From Oasisia sp. SBJ-2009 (Eukaryota; Annelida; Polychaeta; Sabellida; Siboglinidae), in contig OZ024855.1 in assembly GCA_964017155.1 (NCBI GenBank), forward strand, positions 57,694,616 through 57,758,615: DNA of 64,000 nt. Direction: 5' to 3'. The position numbers were made by a program, and so were the translations under genes. Each line of letters starts with the position of its first letter. Position 1 is the first letter of the stretch. A model generated the notes under the pieces. It ran no database searches and was not told the DNA's origin. It saw only the letters and a program-made list of their open reading frames with translations. Positions 1 through 55,930 of this stretch are shown here, piece after piece.

Positions 1-113
<113 letters not shown>

Positions 114-480
114 TTGAACGAAGGCCCGTTTGGGAATAACACCTGGAATTGAACGTTTGTAAGACAAAAGGAAAGGCTGATTGATTTTAGAACAATCAAT
201 ACATAATTGTGCATGGTTTTGTTGTTATCAAAGGAATTGAGGTCGAGCGAGTGGAGATATACAAGCATGTAGGGATCGTCTTGGTTACTGCTATACTTTT
301 GTATGGTTTTAATGTTTCAATAACGTTTTATAATGTTTATATATGTGTATTGGTTTGATTTTATTTTATTTTCGTTTAATTTTATGTGTGGTGTTTACCT
401 TTGCATATTTATATTTGCATGCGACATACAGGCAGAATTGTAATTTCCCTGCGGGGTTTAATAAAGTATTCTTATTACTA

Positions 481-599
481 AGTGTGTGTGTATGTGCGTG
501 CGTGCTTGCGTGCCTGTGCGTGTGCGTGTGCGTGTGTGTATGCATGGGCGTCGATCCAGTTTTAAAAGTGCGGGGGACAGGGACCAATTTATATATATA

Positions 600-662
<63 letters not shown>
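481..662. repeat. TG-rich run and (TA)n microsatellite
   Basis: Imperfect TG/CGTG repeats at 481-545, then (TA)n at 588-662 inside the left end of the candidate TIR element. Confidence 0.9.
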
Positions 663-664
<2 letters not shown>

Positions 665-1659
665 TATATAACGTCACTTGATCATTACTTTCAATGTCTT
701 TTTGTAATTTCACGAGGGAATTTTATGAGTCAACAACTCATAGGGAAGACATTGGATCAAACACTGCTTGCCTGATTCATAGAGTCACAAGATGCAGAGG
801 TTTCAGTTTGGCAAAGAAATTTGTCATCACTCAAATGGGATCAAATTACGCAAAGTGCAGGAATCCGCTGGTTCCGCCTTTGGCATTATAAGTATCCACC
901 AGAGCGACCAGGCTGCAAACCAAGGGGTGACAGGGCAAAACAAATTAATAATCTACAATGTCCTTGATGGCTAGTGTCTGTTAATATATCAACACAAGGG
1001 TGCAAAACGATAGATCCCGGCATGATGAATATTTACTGGACTACGATCATGTTGCGCATTGCGGCCAACCAAGCAATTTACCTAGTGATTTTCCACTGGG
1101 TAGTCGGAAGTTTATATCTGAACTCGTATGATTTTTTATTAATTTTACAACTAGACCGATGAAGGGTTTTTAAAACGTCCCTAACCGATCGAGATCCATG
1201 CTGTGTTGAACTTCCCAATTCTTCACTTTGGCAAACTAATTGGTCAACACTCAAATGGGAATAAATTACACAAAGTGCAGGAATTCGCAGCTTCTGCCAC
1301 AGGCGATAAGCATCAAGCAGGCGAGGGGTGAAACTGAAAGTGCAACACAAATTTCATCACATACAATGTGCTTGGTGGCTATAGAGCTTATTAATAATAT
1401 CAACCCAAGGAAGCAAACTGATAGAGCCCGGCATGAAGATTTTTTACTAAAGAAAGATCAAGTTGCGTGCTGTGGCCAGCCAAGCAATTTATCTAGTCGA
1501 TTTTCTAATGGGTGGTCGGAATTTCATATCGCGAGTTTATTGTCTAGCTACTAGTGTTTTAAGAGAGAGGAGTGGTGAGTCAGGCTATATGCCCCGCAAT
1601 TTTCTGAACTGAAAAGTGGGGTACACGTCCCCCCTCCGTCCCACCAATCGACGCCCGTG
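543..1659. mobile_element. Candidate non-autonomous TIR DNA transposon
   Basis: The ends are inverted repeats: GGGCGTCGAT at 546-555 and ATCGACGCCC at 1647-1656. Similar G-rich GGGGGACAGGGACC and GTCCCCCC stretches lie just inside. CA/TG-like outer ends are compatible with hAT elements, but a target-site duplication cannot be judged in the flanking TG repeats. No transposase ORF is present. Inside are a (TA)n run and a diverged tandem duplication. Confidence 0.4.
805..1530. repeat. Diverged tandem duplication, about 415-bp period
   Basis: Segments 805-1145 and 1222-1530 share runs such as CACTCAAATGGGA, AAAGTGCAGGAAT, CCCGGCATGA and CCAAGCAATTTA in the same order. They lie inside the candidate TIR element. 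Confidence 0.6.
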
Positions 1660-2079
1660 TGTGTGTACGTGTTGTGTCCGTACGTGTATGTAAGCGCTGC
1701 TATTTCTTTGTTGTCTTCCTACAATGTGTAGTTATGTGTGCTTTGTTTGCACGCTTGTTTTTAAGGACAACGACCCACATCGCCGTGTACGTAACGTGCA
1801 CATGTTTCTACATCCGTTGCTGTGGGCGAGAGAACGTAATGCTACATGGTCGCTGTGTTGCGGTAGTTAGGCCTACCAGAGAGCGCAACGGTACCTCACG
1901 TATGGCCGCGGTTAATCACGCGCGACGCCGGTAAATCTAACGTGGAGATGCGCAGTCTTACAGGGCAATTAGTGGAGGAATTGCACGTCGCCAAAACAAA
2001 CTATCAAACCGTCAGGTTACGACATTTGGACAAACATTGTTAGTGTTTGTTTGTTTTTTATTATTTGTCTGTTTGTGTA

Positions 2080-2087
2080 ATTGATTG

Positions 2088-2122
<35 letters not shown>

Positions 2123-2222
2123 TGTGTTAATCTGTGTGTGTGTGTGTGTGTGTGTGTGCGTGCGTGCGTGCGTGTGTGTGTGTGTGTGCGTGCGTGCGTG
2201 CGTGTGTGTGTGTGTGCGTGTG

Positions 2223-2253
<31 letters not shown>

Positions 2254-2255
2254 TT
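2080..2255. repeat. (TGAT)n followed by TG/TGCG compound microsatellite
   Basis: TGAT tetramers at 2080-2121, then (TG)n alternating with (TGCG)n blocks at 2133-2255. Confidence 0.93.
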
Positions 2256-2426
2256 GCGCGAGTGCGTATATGCGCGCACAGGTGCGTTTGCCGTGTGTGT
2301 ACATGAGCGACGAAACATCCTCCGATGATGATGACACATACATTATTGGGTTGCCGCTTTTGTACTCGGGTAAGTCCGAGTCATAGCTTAATAACAACTT
2401 GCAATAATAACAATAAATAAACCTAC

Positions 2427-2505
2427 CTGTTTCTGTGAACGCAAGTGATACAGCAACCAGCAACACGACGCGTGCAAGTGATTCCATCATCCAGTTGCTG
2501 TGCAT
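2427..2505 (-). CDS. Candidate signal-peptide exon of a third receptor (gene continues left)
   Basis: The ATG at 2505-2503 (or internal MM at 2490-2485) opens a signal-like peptide MMESLARVVLLVAVSLAFT ending in phase 1 at a GTAGGT donor. Phase 1 is the same as in the signal-peptide exon at 54096-54156. It is on the same strand and lies 9 kb past the end of the five-unit gene. No following CTLD exon is visible in 1-2426, so the assignment to the receptor family is inference. Confidence 0.45.
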
Positions 2506-2778
2506 CGACGTAATGAAGTTATTTCCTCTGATGTAACTTGAAGCTAACAACGTTGACGCTCTGTGCAGGTGTACGCCTATTTCTAACGACACATTCACCC
2601 TTAATGTGTATACAAATCTCTCCTTTGAACAAACTTAAACGGCGATCAGTGTTCATTCCACAACGAACCTGAAGACCAATTTCATATCCTCCGTGCCCCG
2701 CTTTAATCCGCGTAAATATCCGCCGACTTCTCGATCTGCAACGTCTCGGCCTCGGTCGAAATTACGGAACGACACGGC

Positions 2779-3798
2779 ATGGAAAAGGAAGAGGATAAGA
2801 AGATTGTAGCGAGCGATCCGTCGGCACCGATCCAAGATAAGACGTTCCGCCACCGCGCCAGCGAGCCGTCTCATGTGGCGTACATCTGTGCCGTGGATGA
2901 GGTATCGGTGCAGCCGCCCCCTCCCCAGCGCCGCTTACGTCTGCCCGGGCCAGGCCTGCCGCGTCGAACCGTCACCTCAGATTGGAGGAGACTCATTTCC
3001 CGACCCCCGCCGGCCGAGGACCGACATTTGGACCACACCCTGACGCGTGATCTACGCCCTCTCCCGTCCCGCCAGCCGGACAGGTGTAAGACGGACAACA
3101 CAGTTCTGGCCGGAGCAGAGCGGTCAAATAGCAATGGTGGTCAAAACAGCCAATATATATTACACATTTTATGTATAGAATAGAGTTGTATCACACATGC
3201 ATCGTATATTTATGTTTCAATATGTTTTAAACATTTGGCTGACCAGGGGTCATTTCACGTTTAAAAAATGTCTTAAACCCGATTTTGCGTGTTAACATCA
3301 GTTTTGATCCTTAACGGTGATCTTGAATACCCGAAAACTGTCACTGACGGGACATTGTCACCGGTGTGTCGTGGAAGCAGTGTCCTCCGTAAAACGGCAA
3401 TGGATATTTGCGTTTTGGAAGAAACAAATTATTTAACAACGGATTTTGTTTAAGGACGATTTTTTCTCAAGAGCTCTTTATTTCGGTGAAATGGTTCCCC
3501 GCTGAAGGGGTTTCAGTTCTTGAATTCTGCAATGAACCATGCCATGTTTTTGTGTATAAAATCATTTAATTTAAAATCATATAACTTGTGTTGGCGCTTG
3601 ATCATGTTATTCAGCAGACAACCACAAAACAGGAATAGGACCGGTGTGGTTTACAGTAAAGCACGGATTGCCATTGATACTCTGGCGGTGGAGTTCATTG
3701 CAACGCCAGCAGTGCGGACAATGACTGCCGCCCAGGAAACAGTGCCTCCCTCGGGACATGCTATTTTAGACCAAAGTATGTTGGTGGACGTTACTCAG
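2779..3798 (+). CDS. Possible plus-strand gene, two exons (2779-3083, 3615-3798)
   Basis: I do not recognise the protein. The ATG at 2779 opens 101 codons in a GC-rich, CpG-rich stretch, rich in Arg and Pro (VQPPPPQRRLRL, PGLPRR), ending in phase 2 at GTGTAAG. A second exon at 3615-3798 begins in the matching phase (TTATTCAG acceptor, with a second AG three bases on) and ends DQSMLVDVTQ at a GTAGGT donor. A further small exon at 5668-5720, beyond the giant repeat, is conceivable in phase 0. The start is about 270 bp from the minus-strand signal-peptide exon, so a shared promoter is possible. It could also be a CpG-rich promoter with a chance ORF. Confidence 0.3.
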
Positions 3799-3881
3799 GT
3801 AGGTTCAAATAACGACTTTCAAAGAATGTCTATGTGTGCGTGTGTGTTGCGTGGTATGTGTGTGTTTGTATGTTTGCGTTA

Positions 3882-5620
<1,739 letters not shown>

Positions 5621-5720
5621 TTATATATATATACACACTTTTGTTGTGAACGAGTGTTTTTATTTAGCGTGCGTCGCTGATAATTGGCTGTTTATGCATA
5701 CAACTGATGCACTGTCCCAG

Positions 5721-7024
5721 GTAACTCAATAATGTACGAAGTATTTTCCGAGAAAACCGTGTAAACGGGCCAAACCAATTTTATTAAAACTATTCTTGAG
5801 AACCGATTCCGACAGCTCTAGTCGTGTCAAGGAATCTCACCAACAATGATAACGGATCAATTACGTAAATAAAGGCGGGGTAGAAATCCGACGTGCCATA
5901 AAATGGGGTCTGATTTCTCACGTGACGACGTCGGAATTGATTCGATCGGACTGAACGAAATCAGCCTATGGCAACAGTGCGATAAGGTTTCAATTAATCG
6001 TGCGAGCTGGTTCGATTACAGGTCCAAATGTGAGGTTACCCCGTGTATTGCCACGGGAGATGGCGGCTATATTACACCCAGTTAAACAATGTTTAGAATG
6101 TAATCACCGGTCTGTACTGGCCGCTTGGGCCCTAAGTGGAGTCGACTGGAATCACTTCGGCCCGTGGCGATGTCATTAAGTTATGGGGGCTGATTAACTT
6201 AAAGGGGTTACCGTAACATAAGACCTCCTCATTTAGAGGATATGTGACCATGATATTATGAGCACGGAGCCACGTTAACGTTATATCTACACAATTGTTT
6301 TACGCTCGAGCTGCATTTGGTTTGACTAGCACCTATCTACTTTCGAGGTTTCCAAATTACCTCATCAATAGGCATTTCTGCGCGACATCAAGAATAATAT
6401 GTATTATATTTGCTAGGCCGTATTATGGCCTTATATAGATCAATACATCATTTGCATGCGTGTTCGAAATCAAAGCGTTCATTTAAATAACATAGGGGCA
6501 CGAATGCAAGGTGTCGTTGTCCATACCGAATGACTGCTTAATAGTTTTAAACGTGATCGTTTCCTTATCGCAAATTAGTGTTATTCAATCTGGCACTCAT
6601 GGATTGTGTGCATTACAATTGACATACTAATTATTTCTGTTATGTATTTTTTTACGATTACCATAACATGTATAGTTCAGATCATTACTAAACACATATA
6701 TACTGTAAAATATGATTACAGTATAGGAATCTGTTAGGTCACGCTAACGTGTTCCAATGTATCTGGTAAGGTATTTGTGGGGTGACGGAAAGGCTGAAAC
6801 AATACGAAACATTACAGATTGTTGTTCTGGATTATAATCTTATAAGATCACGAAGACCATTTCTGAAGCGATGCTCACTGTGGCTGCTTGGTCAGACTCT
6901 TCGTTATGTCTGTTACCGAATACCTGGTTTCGCCTTGAGTTTCGCTAATACCACTACTTCCAAATAATTCAACCAATGTTGTTGGCAAACTCAGACCAAT
7001 CCTTTTATTTGTGATATAGTAAAT
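5721..7024. other. Intergenic, nothing recognised
   Basis: There are only short ORFs without domain motifs or good splice context. A CRE-like CACGTGACGACGTC lies at 5920-5933. Confidence 0.5.
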
Positions 7025-7348
7025 GTACAGGTAAGTTCTTATACAGCGCAGTATTCAATCCTCAGGATTATTCAAAGCGCGTTACACTTTACACTGTGGC
7101 AGACCTGTTCAATCAAACTCCATTTCGGCTTCTCTGGGAAGCATCCAGCCACGCTGCAATTAATGCGCGAATGCTATTCGTTCACAAATATTCACTAATG
7201 TCTATAGCCAGGCACTAATAGATCTGAATGAACTGGAGCAACGTGAAGTGAAAACACTTGCCCAAGGTTTGCACTGGAAGCACAAGATTCGACCCCGGGT
7301 TCTCGTAGTCAAAATTCCGAAGCGTTAGCCAATGCGCCACTACATTGC
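7025..7348 (-). mobile_element. tRNA-derived SINE, copy 1
   Basis: On the minus strand the 5' end (7348 downward) resembles a tRNA with A-box-like TGGCGCATTGGCTAACGC and B-box-like GGGGTCGAATC. The body matches 59625-59945 over its length (shared GCTTCTCTGGGAAGCATCCA, and TTCTTATACAGCGCAGTA at the 3' end). Confidence 0.65.
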
Positions 7349-8437
7349 GCTGGACAGTGGACTTTATTCAACCAACAGAGAACACCGAGCAACAACTGAT
7401 GTTATTACGACTACCATCGCCCAGGTCACCGGGTGTCTCAAGTCGACGGCAGCCAGGACTCATCCTCCGGGCGATGGAGGCAGCCACGCCCCCGTTCCTG
7501 GGAAGCAACTACGGGCTACTTATCCCCCTGGGGGAGGGACGTCTGTCTCTTCCACTCACCGCGTGACGGGAAGACGTGCATAAAGGCCGACTACTGCGCA
7601 TGCTCGGGATGTGTGCTCCCTCTCAAGCCAGGTGAGATAGTTAACTACACTACAACTGGCAAATACCTCCCCGCAAAGTGTGAAAGTTCGCTGAAATAGT
7701 TGCGCAGCTGTATTTTAACCTAGTACTGTGTCGCCTGCTTTGTTCTTTACAAATTTGTTTCGGTTTCTTGAATTTAATCAACGTAAATTGTCAATTTATT
7801 TCTACTTATTTTATTAATAGATATTTTTGCAACACAACAAAATTTGTGTGTCAGAATGTGTCTGGTCGGTCAACAAATCGTTTATATCAATGTTCAAAAC
7901 ATGGAATTAAATTAAACGATAAATGAAAGGGATTTAAGCGACACTTCTCGGTCTCCGTCTGTGACGAAACGGGCACAATTTTGCAGGGCCATATGATAGT
8001 CTGTCGATTCGACCTTTTGGAAACAAAGATGAATTAATCTCTGGTTTCCAGCCCAGCCAAAGACATGAGAGTAGGGAAATTAACTGCTGAGAAGACAGGA
8101 CAGCATAGCTTTGTGCAGAGACCCGTCCATCCGTCATTTGGACGGGTAAAAACCGTTGTGGACGGGTAAACCTATGGGTGGACGGGTAAAAAAATGAAGG
8201 AGCAACAAAAGGTATCCCAAAACCATAGTTATTGTTAGTTATGCCTCAAAAGTGAGTGTAAATGGTGTCACGGGCTTAGCAGTTAAAATCCATATCTCCA
8301 CCAAAACATGTGTGACTGGCAATAAGTTGGTCCTGCATAAAGCCCTGCAGAACAGGGTTTCTTATTATTGGCTCACAGAAGCAGCATGATACATGTGTGT
8401 GCGTGTGAATGCGTGCATGTGAGGACTCTCTTTCACT

Positions 8438-8439
<2 letters not shown>

Positions 8440-8477
<38 letters not shown>
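8440..8477. repeat. (CT)n microsatellite
   Basis: Perfect CT dinucleotides. Confidence 0.9.
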
Positions 8478-8639
8478 ACAAGACTTTCGAAATACAATCT
8501 ACCAACGGGCAGGGTTCTGAGATTGGTGACGTCAGCACAGCACCCTCTGACGATGACTCACGACGTTGCAGGACTGAAACGTTTTACGAGCTCAGCTTAT
8601 ATTCAGCGTTTCGCAAGGGGCTGACATTTAATGGAATGG

Positions 8640-8945
8640 CCTGGGAATTTAATGTGCTGCCGATGTAACCGCCAGGGCGGCCTTATCCTAAATTAGAGTA
8701 GACACGCTGATTGGTTCTCAGGCCGAATTTGAAATCACAAAATAACGATACCTTTTGTATCAGATAATATTGTATTATAAAAACTATTCAAAATTAGACT
8801 TAGATTAACACAAAAATAAACAACAATACAAATTTGCAATTGTTTATAAAATAGGAATTACTGCAGGATTAACCAGAATCCGTGAGGTGGCAGCATTGTT
8901 TAGCCAACACATAGCATTCAAATGCCGGTAGTCACCAGACTTCTC
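8640..8945. repeat. Dispersed repeat family, copy 1
   Basis: It shares with 53440-53930 the ordered blocks TTATAAAAACTATTCAAAATTA, AACACAAAAATAA, GTTTATAAAATAGGAATTAC-like runs and CCGTGAGGTGGCAGCATTG. No coding capacity was seen. Confidence 0.5.
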
Positions 8946-9699
8946 GGGCGAAATTTTTCAGCCGAGCGGCAGTCGGTTAAGCGAGAGTAGAACCAATCAG
9001 ACGGCAGGACTAAATAATTCTATCACTATCATTGTACGTGTATTCGATTGGGATTGTTGTTGGTTTCGACTAGAGGTTCAGCACGATCCGCTAGATGTCG
9101 CTACCAGCCAGACGAATTACAGTCAGTGTACGAATCGATCTTTATTCGTACATAGCATCGTTCGAGCATCACCTCTGTTGAAACTGAAATATAATAAAAT
9201 AAATATAATTAGTAACTATCTGGCTATTAACTAAGAGTTAAAATCGTTATACGCTGATATATTCGCCGTGTAACCCATTTATATTATACTACAGTCTAGA
9301 CACACATCAACACTGCAGCGTACTCCTTTTAACAGATAACCCAATAGCTTTTCAATAGATAGATAGCTTTTGAAATAGATAACCCAATAGCTTTTCAAAC
9401 AGCAATCACGAACCTCCCCTTCACAACACCCAATCACCTAAATATAAATAGTATACATTCAAGCAGCTGATTGTGCGCCAGGCTTGTAGTTGTACTTGGA
9501 TGTTTACCATAGACCATACCACTGTATATATTTCGATGTATAATTAGCCGAGCGCATACCACGGGTGGGCGCCAGACAATCCAGTTTTAAATAAACGATC
9601 TGGATTGCCACATTACCATTTAATGTAGTTTGTGTCATCTTTACCTACCGTAAACAGAGCCAGACCCAGATGTATTAATTTGGCATTATTAGGGGCACG

Positions 9700-10012
9700 C
9701 CTCCGGGCGGGACGGGAGCAGGCAAGCTAAAGAAAGCTGGAACCCAAAGTTTCTCGGTTGCCGCACCAACTCTTTGGAATTCGTTTCCTGCCAGCGTTAA
9801 ATTCGGAGGAAATGTAGTTTCATTCCGCTGGTGTCTAAAAGCCTATGTCCTTGTTGGTGCCTGTCCCCCTTTGGTTCCAAACACTTTCTTTCATCCGTCG
9901 ACGACTCGAGAATTGTTTATGATAACGGGATTGCTTAGCCACTAGGTTTTGTCGCGCCTTCGAGCTTAGAAGGCGCGACAAAGCCAATACAATTATTATT
10001 ATTATTATTAGA
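9700..10012 (+). mobile_element. CR1/L2-like LINE 3' fragment
   Basis: The plus strand reads AGTQSFSVAAPTLWNSFPAS, then VVSFRWCLKAYVLV, the extreme C-terminus of the same kind of reverse transcriptase. It is followed by a GGCGCGAC inverted pair (9950-9980) and an (ATT)n tail at 9988-10010. The 3' structure parallels the 12.1-13.0 kb copy. Confidence 0.65.
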
Positions 10013-10141
10013 AGTAGTACTAAACTTAGTACTAGTATTATCACCTATCAATCAATGACGTTAAATTGTGATTATTGTTGGAAATGATTAATTTGCATTA
10101 ACTCTTTTAAGTAGATAACATTAAAATGTTTTCTTATGTTT

Positions 10142-10262
<121 letters not shown>

Positions 10263-11340
10263 CCACTTTTAGGTTACTGTGTTTCATTGCGCAGTGTAGT
10301 GTGTGATGATCCCATTTAGAATGTATCGTTTCAGGCATGTAACGTCACCGTTTACGTGCCGTTTAAGTGAAGTAACCATTATATGTTATTTTAGTAACAC
10401 ATATTTTGCATATCTTCACCACAGAGTTTTCGACAAAATCCTCAAATAGTGTGTTTGTTGAAACTATCATGGGAGGTGCTCCCTATGAAATATGGCAAAC
10501 AGGCGTCAAATTATTTTTTTATTTTACTGATTTATTTTTAATCAAGCATATAAATTGTCACTACTCTACAAACATATAAGACAACACTTTGATGCATCAC
10601 TTTCTGATTCATCATAGTCACAATAATATGTTAGCAAACTTACCTCTAGAATAAGCTTCTATGGCCACCTCACTGGCTAAATCGTGAGGGTAACCTCATT
10701 AGTGATTTGCAAGTAAATGCAAAAATGACAGTTTAACTTTTGAATAATGTGCACTGATGTTTGATCCTTTGCGGTGTTCAAAATAAGTTTCTCCACCTCA
10801 CACAATTAAGTATGTATATGATATATAACATTATAACATGGCAACCAGTCCCGAGGACTACTAAAAACAATTTCTCCCACGCAAATACATTTACTGAAAT
10901 CAGATCAGTGAGAAATGTTTCTACGGAACTCTATCATACGCCACAGAACTAGGTCCTTCCCTTGGATCCGTGTACATTTGTAGCCTGCCCATGACGGTGT
11001 GAACGTAACATTAGGAAGCTGGCGATACGTAATAAAGCCTATTAAATTCTGTCAGTGCAACTCATTGATTTAAGCGACATTCACTTACTCCTACGATGTT
11101 GTGTTACGTGCTTTTAATAAACAGGAAGATGTACTCGAACACCGGTCACACACAAATCGTAGTTAATAATAATGAAATGAGAAATTAGAAAACATAAACT
11201 GTTTAGCCAAAACATGTCAAACCACCACCAATGTAACAAGAACAACACTCACATACACACGAATGCACTCAGTCATGTACATAAGCCTATACACGCAAGC
11301 ACACACATTATGATATATATTATTATATATAGTATGTTAC
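10263..11340. other. Probable 3'UTR/intergenic of the five-unit receptor
   Basis: AATAAA words on the minus strand near 10516-10545 are the first clear polyadenylation-like signals after the stop codon at 11657, but they are over 1 kb away. No ORF of interest. Confidence 0.3.
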
Positions 11341-11409
11341 TGATTACTACAGATTATATCATGTTGCATTCGGCTATTGCGAGTGCCATCTGACATGCGT
11401 TTATATATT

Positions 11410-11469
<60 letters not shown>

Positions 11470-11586
11470 TTCCAGGAATGTAGTTTACTTGGTCACTCGG
11501 CCTTGAATATATAAACGCATGTCAGATGGCATTCGCAATAGCCGAATGCAACATGTAGCCCGGATGATATAATCTGTAGTAATCAG
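11341..11586. repeat. Long inverted repeat downstream of the receptor stop codon
   Basis: The left arm 11341-11413 and right arm 11502-11586 are complementary nearly base for base, apart from one mismatch and an extra segment of about 12 bases in the right arm. The spacer is mainly (TA)n at 11411-11467. A transcript of either strand could form a hairpin of more than 70 bp. Confidence 0.8.
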
Positions 11587-11656
11587 TATTCTACTTGGTT
11601 GCTTCCACACGTCGATGTCAACAAGAAATAAAGTGTTCCCGTTTTCAGCGTTCCGT

Positions 11657-54156
<42,500 letters not shown>

Positions 54157-54480
54157 CGTGGCCCGTTAGTACGTAGGAAAACTGCAGTACAATGTAACCG
54201 CACAGCCCGATCAGGTCAACACACAACTCGTACACCACACGCTCTCAATGAAGCGAGACGGTTGGCCGCTGACTAAAAGTAGGTCGCACTCCAGGGGTCG
54301 CTGCGGCTGATTACGTCAGTACCACCCACTATGGTATCACCTCTTCTCTACCCCTGGTACAGGGTTACGTAGCGTAGCGGAACAAACCCTGACTTGCGAG
54401 GACGATACATGGCGTTACCGAGGACACTAGGTTTATGGCACACCAGTGTCAATACGCCGCAGGCCCGCTATAAGTTAGTG
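54157..54480 (-). promoter_or_regulatory. Likely promoter/5'UTR region of the five-unit receptor
   Basis: This is the stretch just upstream of the signal-peptide ATG. It contains a CRE/ATF-like TGACGTAA (minus strand, 54311-54318) and is more GC-rich than its surroundings. No convincing TATA box was seen. The assignment is by position only. Confidence 0.25.
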
Positions 54481-55051
54481 TTGATTCTTTTCCGGAAATC
54501 AAAATTAAATTGGATCAACTTTTTAAATTACAAAATCGGACTTTAGAGCTCTTAACAAATTGACTGAAATCGTTCTCAGATCACACAAATGTGCCGGCGG
54601 TATACAACTGCCATGACTTCCTTGTCAACCTTTTCGAAAGGCCTTTGCTGCACACCATGTTTCTTTCTGCCTAACTTCATGCATTCGCTCCCACAGTTAT
54701 CGGACGTGGCACCTCTACACGTGAATGGCATTCCTTACATTAAGCAATATGTCAAGGTCTTAAAGCCATCTTTTCGTGATCTGCCATAGTCCCGGCCCTG
54801 CCATATAGGCCCGTAGAGATTTTCGAAGGCACAGACTTTGACAGTTGGTTTGAGTATACGGTGCTTCTAGTTTCAAGAATCTACTAGGTGGAATTCCGTA
54901 GGTGGAAGTTCAGATAGACAGACACAAAACAGCCATTTTCCAAAATGGCCGCCATGCGTATAATGAAAGCACAACTTTGATAGGAATAGAGTAGACAGAT
55001 GAATTTGCGTATATTAGTGGACTTTCATGTATGCATGACACAGTGGTGTTG

Positions 55052-55582
55052 TCAAAAATAGTTTGGACGTTGCTTAGTTACCGTATAACAGACATGTAAT
55101 ACAAGGAAAGGATGGATGTTGGTGTCTACTGTGGGATTATCAGGTAAGTCCGTAGAGGCATATGCCCTCTTTGCTAATTTTTCATCTTCCATTCTTGCCA
55201 CATGACCAGCCCATGTCAACCTACACCTCACTAATTTCTTCTTAACATTGTTTTTCACTCCAACCCCCATTCTCAGTTCACCCTTAACTACCACGATTCT
55301 TATTACCAGGTAGTTTTTAGAAACCTGCATTTTCTTCTGTTATTTCTCTGTTAGTGTCATCATCTCTAGTGCATTAATGTATGGTGGGGTAAAACACGAG
55401 TTGAGTACATTTACTTTAAGTGTACGTGACATGCGCCTATCACACATCACCCGTTCCGTTTTTCTCCAAGCGTTTGCCCCGGCTGTAATCCTCATTACGG
55501 ATAAAAGCAAATTATCTAGTCTATTTTGCAATGTATAAATGAAATTTCCTATAATGACTTTATACATTGTAATAAGCAGCAA
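55052..55582 (-). mobile_element. Non-LTR retrotransposon ORF2 C-terminal relic (RTE-like)
   Basis: Two ORFs in different frames (55340-55582, then 55052-55330) carry ITAGANAWRKTERVM, DRRMSRTLKVNVLNSC, then KKKLVRCRLTWAGHVARM. This series is characteristic of LINE ORF2 C-termini found in many marine invertebrates. The break between frames near 55335 marks it as inactive. Confidence 0.7.
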
Positions 55583-55739
55583 CGCTACATGTTGTGAAGT
55601 TACTGGTTGAACGCCGACGAATCATCATCCATGTTAAGGTAGGAATGTTTAATTATTGTTTCATTAGGGTGAGTTACTACAGTTGGTATGTGTTGTGGGC
55701 GTTGTCCGTAGATTTGGGAGATATAGCGTGAGGAATGTG

Positions 55740-55930
55740 GTGGGCGGTGGACTAGACGACACGGAGTTACATTAGCAAAGAAACAGTTTCGACTACGTAT
55801 TAGAAAGTTCTCATTTTCACAAGGGACAGTAAATATATGGAACAGATTATCAACTGATTGTGTAGGTGTTAGTAGTGTTAATATATTTAAAAATAAAATC
55901 GACATATACTTCAGAAGGGCGGGGTGCACT
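55740..55930 (+). mobile_element. Second LINE C-terminal relic, opposite strand
   Basis: In the plus frame ending at the TAG of 55928-55930, the translation reads KFSFSQGTVNIWNRLSTDC, then NIFKNKIDIYF. This is the WNxLP-like and FKNxLD end of a LINE reverse transcriptase. It lies next to, and opposite in strand to, the relic at 55052-55582. Confidence 0.55.

Larger units (their letters stand above)
7349..9699. other. Intergenic with small repeats only
   Basis: Contains a plus-strand ORF of 88 codons (7433-7699) with a Cys-rich end (ADYCACSGCVLP) that I do not recognise, four GGACGGGTAAA-like motifs (8109-8190), and a GATGACTCACGACG...GAAACGTTTT stretch (8553-8585) of the kind seen at LINE or Penelope 3' ends. 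No gene is supported. Confidence 0.4.

Noticed and set aside
7433..7699. 88-codon Cys-containing plus-strand ORF
   Set aside because: It is next to a SINE, no family is recognised and there is no splice evidence, so it is mentioned only in the intergenic entry.
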